NCBI GenBank assembly: GCA_029055875.1
Contig: JAIDCJ010000010.1
Span: 274,441 to 338,440, forward strand
Length of the DNA: 64,000 nt
Direction of reading: 5' to 3'
From: Clostridia bacterium
GTDB taxonomy: Bacteria > Bacillota > Clostridia > Christensenellales > Borkfalkiaceae
A program made the translations under genes and the position numbers. Shown here one piece after another: positions 53,957 to 61,333 of this stretch. The notes under the pieces were generated by a model. The model ran no database searches, had not been told where the DNA came from, and saw only the letters and a program-made list of their open reading frames with translations. The stretch's first letter is position 1, and each line of letters opens with the position of its first letter.

Positions 53957-54575
53957 CGGAATCGGCAAAGCAATTGCGCAAAAATTTTTAGATTGCGGGC
54001 ATGAGGTTATCGGAATAGACGTGCAGCCGCAGTCTATCAAGCACGCGCATTATTCGCACGTGATAACGGATATTTTCAGCGGCGAGCTTCCCGAAATTCA
54101 GGGCGTAGAAATACTCGTGAACAATGCGGGCGTGCAGGACTCGGGCAGGGATATTGACGTGAACTTAAAAGGCAGTATCCGCGTGACGGAGAAGTACGCC
54201 TTTCAGAAGAGCATGAAAAGCGTGCTGTTCATTGCTTCGTCGAGTGCAAGCTCGGGCGCGGAGTTCCCCGAATACGCCGCGAGCAAGGGCGGCATGGTTG
54301 CCTATATGAAAAACGTTGCCCTGCGTGTTGCAAAGTACGGTGCGACGGCGAACAGCCTTTCCCCCGGCGGCGTGAAGACTTCGCTCAACGACCACGTGAT
54401 GAAGGATCCCGATCTCTGGGAACAAATCATGAACGAAACGCTACTCCCGAAATGGGCGGAAGCGGAGGAAATTGCCGAGTGGGCGTATTTTATGACGGTA
54501 GTGGGCCGCTCTATGACGGCGCAGGATATTCTCGTGGATAACGGCGAGCAGGCGAAGGCGAATTTTATTTGGTAA
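53928..54575 (+). CDS. Short-chain dehydrogenase/reductase
   Basis: 215 residues, Rossmann SDR. Cofactor motif TGTSNGIGKA (about 6-15), NNAG (about 65-68), catalytic Ser in IASSSASSG and YxxxK in EYAASKGGMV. It is shorter than most SDRs (about 245), with a trimmed middle. GGGGGAG precedes the ATG, which lies inside the transporter gene, so both are controlled by the preQ1 riboswitch. Substrate unknown. Confidence 0.9.
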   Translation: MKVVITGTSNGIGKAIAQKFLDCGHEVIGIDVQPQSIKHAHYSHVITDIFSGELPEIQGVEILVNNAGVQDSGRDIDVNLKGSIRVTEKYAFQKSMKSVLFIASSSASSGAEFPEYAASKGGMVAYMKNVALRVAKYGATANSLSPGGVKTSLNDHVMKDPDLWEQIMNETLLPKWAEAEEIAEWAYFMTVVGRSMTAQDILVDNGEQAKANFIW

Positions 54576-54615
54576 AAAATTCCTACATAATCGATAAAAA
54601 TTTATCGAATAATGC

Positions 54616-54644
54616 TTGACAGGCATGTTTTGTTATGATATAAT
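54616..54644 (+). promoter_or_regulatory. Promoter of the SPFH operon leader
   Basis: Perfect TTGACA (54616-54621) - 17 - TATAAT (54639-54644), giving a leader of about 205 bases. Confidence 0.9.
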
Positions 54645-54670
54645 CTTAGTGTAAAACAAATTAGAACCTG

Positions 54671-54804
54671 AATAGAGGGAGTAATTTGCGAGGGCTGACG
54701 CAGATCGGCAATCGTTACGAACCCGTCAACACAGCGGATTTCCGCTCGGGGCAGTATTAAAAAATGAGACTCGTACGCGGCGCAAATACGCAGTACGGGT
54801 TTTT
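54671..54804 (+). promoter_or_regulatory. yybP-ykoY-like (Mn2+) riboswitch with terminator
   Basis: Three signature pieces in the right order and spacing: GGGAGTA (54677-54683; loop L1), CGTCAACA (54724-54731) and TGAGAC (54765-54770; loop L3), with a hairpin AGCGG-ATTT-CCGCT between the last two. A terminator follows: CTCGTAC (54770-54776) with GTACGGG (54793-54799), then a T run. Its 5' arm begins where L3 ends, so ligand binding could block termination. The basal P1 helix is short here, so the class assignment is probable, not certain. Confidence 0.6.
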
Positions 54805-54855
54805 CTTTACGTTCGGGTTTTGATGCGTGAAAAATAAATTTTTTGAGGTGGTAAA

Positions 54856-55938
54856 ATGGTTTATGCTTTCATCACAGGGTTCTTGTTTGTAGCACTCATC
54901 GCTGCTGGCGTAGTCATTTTCTTACTGCATTTTATCCGCAGCAAGAAGGGCAGAGGCGTAAAAAAATGGCAGCTCGGACTTGCCGCAGGTATGGCGGGCG
55001 TGGGTTTCGTGCTCATGATTTTCATTCCCGGCTCCTTCCATACGGTGGACGCGGGCACCGTTGCGGTGGTAAAGCAACTCGGTGTGATTACCGATATCGA
55101 GAGCCCCGGCACCTATTTCGATTTCTGGCTCATCCGCAATTATCAGATTTACGATGCGAAGGTGCAGCAGGTGGAAATCAAAATGGACGCTTACACTTCG
55201 GACGCGCAGTCGATGGATATTTCCATGGTCGTGCAGTTCCAGATTCGTCAGGAAAACTTAACGGAAATCGCAATCAACTACGGCGGACTTGACAAGCTCA
55301 CCAACCGTATTCAGAGCGTGGCAATCGAGCGCACCAAGGCGACGCTTTCGCAGTATCAGGCAGAAAAGCTCATCGAGGAGCGCAATAAAATTTCGCCCAC
55401 GGTGGAAGAGGAAATTTCCAAGGCGATCGGCGATAAGTATTACGTGACCTTCAACAGCGCGGTGCTTACCGATATCACCTTCTCGGAAGCGTTCGAGGCG
55501 GCGGTAGAGGCAAAGATGATGGCACAGCAGGAAAAGCTGCAAGCGGAGTATGAAAACCAAAAGAAGGAAGCACAAGCGAAAACGGCTCTTGAAGTGGCAA
55601 GAATGGAGGCGCAGGCAGTGGTAGCTCGTGCACAGGCGCAGGCGGATTCGCAGGTTGCAATCGCAGAGGCAGAGGCAAAGTCCATCATGCTGAAAAGTGT
55701 GGAAATTGCGCGTATGCTCGGCTACGAGGTAGATGAAACGGTTACGGAAGTTGAAGAGGGCAAGAAGGAAGTTTCCTACGAGATTAAGTACGATACAACG
55801 CACACGGGTGCGGATATTGCCGAGTACATGAAGTATATCGAATATCTTTCCAAGTGGGACGGCAAGCTCCCGCAGGTTGTAACGGGGGAGAACGGCTTTA
55901 TGATTACCGTTCCTTCTACGCCCGGTAATAACGGCTGA
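54856..55938 (+). CDS. SPFH/Band 7 (prohibitin-like) membrane protein
   Basis: 360 residues. Two N-terminal membrane helices (about 4-27 and 38-60), then the SPFH domain (SFHTVDAGTVAVVKQLGVIT, IKMDAYTSDAQSMDISMVVQ). A long Ala/Glu-rich coiled coil (about 215-280) and a soluble tail follow. Such proteins assemble into rings that organise membrane microdomains or protease access. GAGGTGG precedes the ATG. It is expressed from a riboswitch-like leader. Confidence 0.9.
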   Translation: MVYAFITGFLFVALIAAGVVIFLLHFIRSKKGRGVKKWQLGLAAGMAGVGFVLMIFIPGSFHTVDAGTVAVVKQLGVITDIESPGTYFDFWLIRNYQIYDAKVQQVEIKMDAYTSDAQSMDISMVVQFQIRQENLTEIAINYGGLDKLTNRIQSVAIERTKATLSQYQAEKLIEERNKISPTVEEEISKAIGDKYYVTFNSAVLTDITFSEAFEAAVEAKMMAQQEKLQAEYENQKKEAQAKTALEVARMEAQAVVARAQAQADSQVAIAEAEAKSIMLKSVEIARMLGYEVDETVTEVEEGKKEVSYEIKYDTTHTGADIAEYMKYIEYLSKWDGKLPQVVTGENGFMITVPSTPGNNG

Positions 55939-55987
55939 TTTGCGAGAGAGATAAAAAATCAAGTACAAAAAACGTAAGGAGATAACA

Positions 55988-56317
55988 ATGAAATACTGTC
56001 AACACTGCGGCGCACAGATAGCCGACGAAGCTGCATTTTGCGTAAACTGCGGCAACGCCGTCGGAACGCAACAGGCACAACAAGCCGTACAATCGGAATC
56101 GTCAACGTTGAGAACCGTTGCCAAAATTTTTATGGTTCTCGGCTGCATTTCTACCGCATGGTTTTTCTTGATTCCGCTTTGCTGGACGGTTCCCATGACC
56201 GTACATTATTGGAGAGCCGTTGCGGACAATCGGCCCGTCGGCACGGGATTCAAGGTTTGCTCGCTGCTCTTCGTCAATCTGATTGCGGGTATTTTGATGC
56301 TGTGCGATAACAAATAA
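55988..56317 (+). CDS. Zinc-ribbon membrane protein
   Basis: 109 residues. Zinc ribbon KYCQHCGAQIADEAAFCVNCG at the N-terminus, a Gln-rich linker and two hydrophobic segments (about 42-65 and 88-105). It lies 49 bases after the SPFH gene with AAGGAGA upstream, probably cotranscribed. Paralog-like to the zinc-ribbon protein at 50.7 kb in domain plan. Function unknown. Confidence 0.78.
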   Translation: MKYCQHCGAQIADEAAFCVNCGNAVGTQQAQQAVQSESSTLRTVAKIFMVLGCISTAWFFLIPLCWTVPMTVHYWRAVADNRPVGTGFKVCSLLFVNLIAGILMLCDNK

Positions 56318-56336
56318 AGTCGTTTACTTAATACTA

Positions 56337-56368
56337 AAAAAGACTTCCTCGAAAGGGGAAGCCTTTTT
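56337..56368 (+). terminator. Terminator
   Basis: AAGACTTCC and GGAAGCCTT pair with one mismatch, flanked by A and T runs. Confidence 0.75.
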
Positions 56369-56381
56369 CGTTTATGTTTTT

Positions 56382-56588
56382 TCAAATGTTTCCGTTTATC
56401 AGTTCGTCTATACTGATATGAAAAATATTACATAGTTTTCTCAGCATATCGATATTCGGTTCCGTGCGTCCCTGTTCCCAATTTGCATAGCAGCTTTCTA
56501 CAACCCCGAGTGCGGCGGCAACCTGCTTTTGCGTGAGGTCGCACTCCTTGCGCACGTTTTTAAGATTTTTGCAAAATTTAACGTCCAT
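56382..56588 (-). CDS. XRE-family helix-turn-helix regulator
   Basis: 68 residues, a bare HTH_3 domain: LKNVRKECDLTQKQVAAALG, ESCYANWEQGRTEPNIDML and FHISIDELING. ATG 56588 is chosen; the open frame extends much further upstream, but through the operator region and divergent promoter. It is divergent from a lipoprotein gene, with palindromic sites between them, so likely autoregulation and control of the neighbour. Confidence 0.86.
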   Translation of the reverse strand: MDVKFCKNLKNVRKECDLTQKQVAAALGVVESCYANWEQGRTEPNIDMLRKLCNIFHISIDELINGNI

Positions 56589-56607
56589 ATAAATATTATT
56601 TTGCAAA

Positions 56608-56651
56608 ACTAGATAAAATGTCTTGACACTAGATAAAATATCTAGTATAAT
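56608..56651. promoter_or_regulatory. Lipoprotein promoter with XRE operators
   Basis: TTGACA (56623-56628) - 17 - TATAAT (56646-56651). The spacer holds the perfect palindrome ACTAGATA-AAA-TATCTAGT (56628-56646). A second copy of the half-site (ACTAGATAAAAT, 56608-56619) lies 20 bp upstream with a degenerate second half. Confidence 0.8.
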
Positions 56652-56676
56652 TAGAAAAAAATTTAAGGAGAAGGAT

Positions 56677-57177
56677 ATGAAAGGAAGGAACAAATGGTTT
56701 TGTTTGTTGGTTGCAATCGTAACACTTGTGTTTACGGTGGCGGGCATGACGGCATGCGGAGACACAGGAAAGGATTTATCGGCTTATGCGGGCACGTATA
56801 AGGTGGAGAGCATTCGGCGGAGTCAGGGCATAAACGACAAAACGTATCAGGTCGGTGACAGCCTGAAGCCCGCGCTTTCCACTTTGCCGAACGAATTCGG
56901 TGCGGATACGCTTACCGACGATTATCTCGTGATAGAGCTGAAAGCGGACGGAACGGCAACCGTGAACAGCAAAATCTCCGAAAGTCTCGGCGGCTTCACG
57001 GGAACGAAAACGGGGGAATGGACGATAGATAAACAGGACTTTATCGAGCTCAAAGCGTTAACGGACAACATGACTTCCCTGAGTGAAAGCTCTTTGCGGT
57101 TTAACGACGAAGGGAAGCTTCGTTTCTGGTGTAAGCTTGGGGAAATGAATTACGTTGAATATTGCCTCGCAAAATAA
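56677..57177 (+). CDS. Lipoprotein of unknown function
   Basis: 166 residues. Signal peptide MKGRNKWFCLLVAIVTLVFT with lipobox GMTAC. The mature part (YAGTYKVESIRRS, ELKADGTATVNSKISE, GEWTIDKQDFIELKAL) has the look of small lipocalin- or DUF-type beta proteins seen in gut Clostridia. AAGGAGAAGG supports ATG 56677. Controlled by the divergent XRE operator. Confidence 0.82.
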   Translation: MKGRNKWFCLLVAIVTLVFTVAGMTACGDTGKDLSAYAGTYKVESIRRSQGINDKTYQVGDSLKPALSTLPNEFGADTLTDDYLVIELKADGTATVNSKISESLGGFTGTKTGEWTIDKQDFIELKALTDNMTSLSESSLRFNDEGKLRFWCKLGEMNYVEYCLAK

Positions 57178-57195
57178 TTTGCGTGTAATAAAGAT

Positions 57196-57226
57196 GCGCC
57201 GCCCGAAAAGGGCGGCGCGTTTTTTA
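57196..57226. terminator. Bidirectional terminator
   Basis: Perfect 9-bp GC stem GCGCCGCCC/GGGCGGCGC with loop GAAAA and T run; between convergent lipoprotein and ridA genes. Confidence 0.88.
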
Positions 57227-57230
57227 CGTT

Positions 57231-57602
57231 TTATTTTTCTGCAATGACTTCGATTTCCGCAAGGACGTTTTTCGGCAGCGTTCTCACGGCGACGCACGAG
57301 CGTGCGGGCTTTTCCGTAAAATACTCGGCATAGACGCCGTTGAACGCGGCAAAGTCGTTCATGTCCGAAAGGAAGCAGGTGGTCTTTATTACCTTTTCAA
57401 GGGAAGTTCCTGCCGCGGCAAGCACCGCTTTCAGATTTTCGCAGATTTGTTTTGTCTGCGCCTCGATTCCGCCGCTCACGACTTCGCCCGTTTTGGGGTC
57501 GATGGGAATCTGTCCCGAAGTGAAAATAAGTCCGTTCACTTCCATTGCCTGCGAATAGGGCCCGATTGCCGCAGGCGCATTTTCCGTATAGATTTTTTTC
57601 AT
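57231..57602 (-). CDS. ridA: RidA-family enamine/imine deaminase
   Basis: Hydrolyses reactive 2-aminoacrylate-type enamines from PLP enzymes. 123 residues. Motifs [20 protein letters not shown] and [12 protein letters not shown], the substrate Arg in [14 protein letters not shown], and the C-terminal Glu in [12 protein letters not shown] 57602 follows AAGGAG by nine bases; a TTG two codons earlier is rejected. Downstream of hpt in the same direction, 44 bases apart. Confidence 0.95.
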   Translation of the reverse strand: MKKIYTENAPAAIGPYSQAMEVNGLIFTSGQIPIDPKTGEVVSGGIEAQTKQICENLKAVLAAAGTSLEKVIKTTCFLSDMNDFAAFNGVYAEYFTEKPARSCVAVRTLPKNVLAEIEVIAEK

Positions 57603-57646
57603 AGCCAATTCTCCTTATATTGATTTTGAAACCCGCTTCCGTGTTA

Positions 57647-58186
57647 TTACTTTTCGTAAACTTCGCGTTTTAAGATTGCAATGTAGGGGAGATCGCGGTA
57701 CTGCTGGTCATAGTCCAAGCCGTAGCCCACGATAAATTCGTCGCCGACCTCGAAGCAGGAGTAGTCCGCTTTAATATCGACCTTTCTGCGCGAGGGCTTG
57801 TCCAAAAGGGTGACGACGGTGAACGATTTTGCGCCCCGTCCGACGAGCAGATCGCGCAATTTATAGAGGGTGTGACCGCTGTCTACGATGTCCTCAATCA
57901 AGATGACGTCCCGCCCCTCAACCGACGCCGCAAGGTCCATTACGATTTTGGGAACTCCGGAGCTCTGCGTGGAGGAGCCGTAAGAAGAAATCGTCATAAA
58001 ATCGAGCTGCACGGGCGTATGCATGGCGCGCACCAAATCGCAGAAGAACATGACGCTGCCCTTGAGCACGCTCACGGCAAGCGGCTGTTTGCCCGCGAAG
58101 CGTTCGTCGAGCCACTTTGCCGCCTCTTTCACTTTTGCCTGAATCTGATCTTCGGTCAAAAAGATGCGATCAAAATTTTCGTTCAT
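57647..58186 (-). CDS. hpt: Hypoxanthine phosphoribosyltransferase
   Basis: Purine salvage: hypoxanthine or guanine plus PRPP to IMP or GMP. 179 residues. PRPP motif VILIEDIVDSGHTLYKL (about 97-113), LKGSVMFFCDL, and KADYSCFEVGDEFIVGYGLD near the end. ATG 58186 has GGGAG upstream. A promoter TTGCTT (58241-58246) - 17 - TATAAT (58218-58223) reads on this strand. Confidence 0.95.
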   Translation of the reverse strand: MNENFDRIFLTEDQIQAKVKEAAKWLDERFAGKQPLAVSVLKGSVMFFCDLVRAMHTPVQLDFMTISSYGSSTQSSGVPKIVMDLAASVEGRDVILIEDIVDSGHTLYKLRDLLVGRGAKSFTVVTLLDKPSRRKVDIKADYSCFEVGDEFIVGYGLDYDQQYRDLPYIAILKREVYEK

Positions 58187-58253
58187 TCGTAAAACTCCCT
58201 CTGAAAAAGTTTTTGCTATTATATCATATTGCCCCGAAAAAAGCAAATTGAAT

Positions 58254-58287
58254 AAACCGACAGAAAGAAAAGTTTCCGTCGGTTTTT
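58254..58287. terminator. Hairpin terminator
   Basis: AAACCGAC and GTCGGTTT outer arms with inner GAAA/TTTC pairing; lies between the CmpB-like gene and hpt. Confidence 0.7.
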
Positions 58288-58300
58288 ATTTTCGCTGTGT

Positions 58301-59095
58301 TTATTCTTCGTTTTCCGGTTTAACATTGGGCTCTTCCCGTACGCCTTCTTCCGCTTGGGGCTCGCTCTGTGCTTCGGTTTCTTCCTCGGCTTCGCTCTGC
58401 GTATAGTTTTCAAGCTCGTCGTTTAAGCCCTTTTTCGTCTTTAACGGGAAGAGGAAGCTTACCTTCTTCTTTTCCGTCTTTTCCGTTCTGTCCTTTACGT
58501 GCGCCTTTAATTTTTCAAGCGCAATGACGGTATTGTGTTTCTTTGCAAATGCGCGTATCTTTGCGGAGAGGTTGATAGCGTGTCCGAAATCGACGAAGAA
58601 CACGCCGAAGAAGATACCCACCACGAATGCAAACTCGATATGATTTACAAACCAAACGATAGAGTCGATTACGTAGGGGTCGATCACGAAGTAATAGAAC
58701 GCCGCCACGAGCACCCAGAAGAGGGAAAACAGCGGACAGATGATGCCCTGTAAATTTCCCCAGCGGTTGGAATAGTCCCACAGTTTGATTTTCATTCCCT
58801 TAATAAAAATCAAACCCGCAATGTATTCGATGAGCGTCATGACTGCGCCCATAATTAAAATGACGAGAAGTGCGTCCAGCCAGCCGTAGCCCGTGTGAAT
58901 GGGAATTTTGGAAATGGCGAACAGTCCTACCGTGCCGAAGCCGTACAGGGGCAGATAGGGGCCCGTTAAAAAGCCGGGGTTGATCCATTTCTTTGCCGTA
59001 AAGCATCTGCGGAAGATTACCTCGATACACCAACCGAGAAAACTGCCGAGAAAGAACAAAAACGTTGCAACTAAAAACGCATCGAGAAAGTTCAT
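58301..59095 (-). CDS. CmpB-like (putative ABC-transporter type IV) membrane protein
   Basis: 264 residues with about five membrane segments. Matches the PF06541 pattern: SFLGWCIEVIFRRCFTAKKW, NPGFLTGPYLPLYGFG and LWDYSNRWGNLQGIICPLFS. A long charged C-terminal tail (about 200-264; Glu/Pro-rich end) is cytosolic. Despite the family name no transport activity is proven. AGAGGCG precedes the ATG. Confidence 0.86.
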   Translation of the reverse strand: MNFLDAFLVATFLFFLGSFLGWCIEVIFRRCFTAKKWINPGFLTGPYLPLYGFGTVGLFAISKIPIHTGYGWLDALLVILIMGAVMTLIEYIAGLIFIKGMKIKLWDYSNRWGNLQGIICPLFSLFWVLVAAFYYFVIDPYVIDSIVWFVNHIEFAFVVGIFFGVFFVDFGHAINLSAKIRAFAKKHNTVIALEKLKAHVKDRTEKTEKKKVSFLFPLKTKKGLNDELENYTQSEAEEETEAQSEPQAEEGVREEPNVKPENEE

Positions 59096-59175
59096 AAAAG
59101 CGCCTCTTTTGTGTCTGCAAATTTTATCCTATTTTACACCACACGCAAAAGAATTGCAAGGGATTTTTAAGATAT

Positions 59176-59204
59176 AAAAAAGACCCGAATAAGTTCGGGT
59201 CTTT
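59176..59204 (-). terminator. Terminator after ferritin
   Basis: AAAGACCCGAA and TTCGGGTCTTT pair perfectly with loop TAAG; the T run is on the minus strand. Confidence 0.9.
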
Positions 59205-59219
59205 GAGGTTTGCGATTGC

Positions 59220-59738
59220 TTACATTGCAGGGCCGGTAGCGGAAGGGGTGTAAACGCGTGCGGCAAGCTCCTGATTGAGGGAGTACAGTCCCTTTGCGTC
59301 GTGACCGAAGAGGGAGAACTTTTTGAGCATATCCTCGGCATTCTTTTCTTCCTCGCCCTGTTCCTTAATGAACCAGTCGAGGAACTGCATAGTCTTGTAG
59401 TCGTGGATCTTCTCGGCCTCGGCATAGATGTTGTTGATGAGCGAGGTGACGAGTTGTTCGTGCTCGTAGCCCGCTTTCAAGGGATCGTCTACTTTTGCAA
59501 ACTTCTTGTCGGGTTTATCGATGGCGTCGAAGGTGACGCGAATGCCGTTGTCAATCAAATAGCGGCGCATCATCATGGCGTGGTCGCGCTCTTCCTGCGC
59601 CTGAATCTCGTACCAGTGCGCGAAGCCGTCTAACCCTTCGTCTGCATAGTAGTTTGCAAAGTCGAGGTAGAGATAGCCCGAATAGAGTTCCTTGTTTACC
59701 TGCACGTTAATAAGCTGAGCAATTTTTTTGTCAATCAT
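59220..59738 (-). CDS. ftn: Non-heme ferritin
   Basis: Iron storage cage with ferroxidase centre. 172 residues. Ligands: Glu in NKELYSGYLY (about 17), Glu and His in QAQEERDHAMMM (about 50-53), and Glu/Gln in FIKEQGEEEKNAEDM (about 126-130). ATG 59738 is supported by GGAGGT; the in-frame codons before it have no role. Single-gene unit. Confidence 0.96.
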   Translation of the reverse strand: MIDKKIAQLINVQVNKELYSGYLYLDFANYYADEGLDGFAHWYEIQAQEERDHAMMMRRYLIDNGIRVTFDAIDKPDKKFAKVDDPLKAGYEHEQLVTSLINNIYAEAEKIHDYKTMQFLDWFIKEQGEEEKNAEDMLKKFSLFGHDAKGLYSLNQELAARVYTPSATGPAM

Positions 59739-59832
59739 TGTTAATACCTCCAAAAGTTACCTATATTTTAGACCTTTTTCCCGCGCAATGCAAACAAAAA
59801 CCACAAGATTGTTAAAAAAATTTTTTTCCGTC

Positions 59833-59861
59833 TTGACGGCGCGGCCGGGCTGTGATAGAAT
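59833..59861 (+). promoter_or_regulatory. Promoter of the 226-residue membrane protein
   Basis: TTGACG (59833-59838), 17-bp spacer, TAGAAT (59856-59861). Confidence 0.7.
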
Positions 59862-59895
59862 AAGGATAATCAATTATATTTGAGAGGAATGAAAA

Positions 59896-60576
59896 ATGGA
59901 AAGGAAAAAGGTTAGTTATGCCGGCTTTATCGTCGGCGAAGTCATTTTTGCCCTGATGGTTATCGGGTTCGGAGTCGCCACGGTATTCGTGGATAGCGAC
60001 ATGAGAATGCTGTTCTACGTTCTTATGGGCGTCGGCGGCATTTGTTTGATTTGCGTTGCAATTACGCACGTTTCCGCCGCAATGAACGAAAAGAAAAGAA
60101 TTGCCAACGTGAACAACCCGTCGTCGATTGCACACGCGTTATTTGCGGAAGATTCTAAATTCGATTATTATTTTGCGGTTCCCAACAGAGCGGGACAGAA
60201 TGCAAAAAACGCAGCGGTAAGCGCACTCGGCATCATGAGCTTCTTGTTCCTGGGCGTAGGCGTAGTTTCCTACGGTAAGAAAACGGTGGACGTGTTCGTA
60301 TCGGAAGACGAGCTCGTTATCAACGATAAAAACAACCCGACCTTCAGCGACGCGAAAATAAAGCGGATTCCCGCTTCCGCCGTGCAGAACGTTCAGTTTG
60401 TAACCAAAGGAAAATACGAGCGCGTGCAAATCACTTTCGCAAACTCCGCAGAGGCTTTGGTATTAGACGTGCTTGCTTCCAAGTGCGGTTCGCAAAAGGT
60501 GAAAGATTCGTTCTCGAGACTGCTTCACCGCGCGCCTGTGGAAAACGCCTTCGGAGAATTCTCCGCGGCAAACTAA
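59896..60576 (+). CDS. Membrane protein of unknown function
   Basis: 226 residues. Two N-terminal membrane helices (about 8-32 and 37-60). A third hydrophobic segment follows at about 108-130, then a beta-rich C-terminal part (VDVFVSEDELVINDKNNPTF, VQNVQFVTKGKYERVQITF) resembling a PH-like domain. Family not recognised. GAGAGG precedes the ATG. Convergent with the LemA gene. Confidence 0.72.
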   Translation: MERKKVSYAGFIVGEVIFALMVIGFGVATVFVDSDMRMLFYVLMGVGGICLICVAITHVSAAMNEKKRIANVNNPSSIAHALFAEDSKFDYYFAVPNRAGQNAKNAAVSALGIMSFLFLGVGVVSYGKKTVDVFVSEDELVINDKNNPTFSDAKIKRIPASAVQNVQFVTKGKYERVQITFANSAEALVLDVLASKCGSQKVKDSFSRLLHRAPVENAFGEFSAAN

Positions 60577-60587
60577 AAAGAGAAAAC

Positions 60588-60619
60588 AAAAAAGCAGGGT
60601 TTGAGTCCCTGCTTTTTTT
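60588..60619. terminator. Bidirectional terminator
   Basis: 12-bp stem AAAAAAGCAGGG/CCCTGCTTTTTT, then T. Confidence 0.92.
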
Positions 60620-60632
60620 GTGCTTAATTTGT

Positions 60633-61304
60633 TTAGAAGAAGTCGCCGCGGGCAGCTTCGCGCGTTTCGTTGTCGATTGCAAAGGGGATACGCGTCGTGT
60701 AGCCGGCTTTTGCCGCAACGATCTGCTTGGTAGGCCAGGAGAAGATATCTCTGTTCCAAGCGTTTATTGCGTCGTTATAAACTTCGCGCGCCGCTGTGAT
60801 TTCACGCTGCAAATAGGAGTTCTGCTGCATTGCATCGGCAAGCTCCTGATGCGCCTTTAAGTCGGGATAGTTTTCCACCGCAATGTTGATCGAACGGCCG
60901 ACGTTTTCGATTTCCTGCGCATAAGCGAGGCGTGCTTCGTCGTTCTTTGCCGAGCTTCCGCTGCGGTAAGCCGCAATTTTTTCAAAGGTGCTCTTGTCGA
61001 GGTCGATTGCCTTATCTACGAGCTTTGCGCAGTTTTTAAGAATTTGAACGCGCTGTTCAAGATAGTTATCGATCTGCGAAGCATCGTGCTGCAATTTCTG
61101 CTGTAACTGCTGGAAGTGATTTTTTGCTTTCACTTTCATAATCATCCAGATGATGCCGCCGATGATCGGGGGTAAAAACCACCAGATAACGTCGAAGATT
61201 TTGGAGCCGACGCCAACGGTTACGGGAATAGTCTTTGCAATTACCTTTACGTCGCGGCCTTCGTCCAAAGTCTTGTCATTGAGTTCGTCAAGTTCGTTTG
61301 CCAT
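60633..61304 (-). CDS. LemA-family protein
   Basis: 223 residues. A membrane segment (about 38-60) and the LemA helical core: ASQIDNYLEQRVQILKNCAK, VENYPDLKAHQELADAMQQN, REVYNDAINAWNRDIFSWP. LemA proteins are membrane-associated with unclear function and often sit beside polytopic or exported partners. A GAGGAGGAT site precedes the ATG. It starts 29 bases after the 604-residue gene, so both are in one operon. Confidence 0.92.
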   Translation of the reverse strand: MANELDELNDKTLDEGRDVKVIAKTIPVTVGVGSKIFDVIWWFLPPIIGGIIWMIMKVKAKNHFQQLQQKLQHDASQIDNYLEQRVQILKNCAKLVDKAIDLDKSTFEKIAAYRSGSSAKNDEARLAYAQEIENVGRSINIAVENYPDLKAHQELADAMQQNSYLQREITAAREVYNDAINAWNRDIFSWPTKQIVAAKAGYTTRIPFAIDNETREAARGDFF

Positions 61305-61333
61305 AATAAATCCTCCTCATTTGTTCTTTTGTA

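Noticed and set aside
56589..56765. N-terminal extension of the XRE regulator
   Set aside because: It runs through the divergent promoter and the palindromic operators and into the lipoprotein's signal-peptide region; the HTH domain is complete without it.
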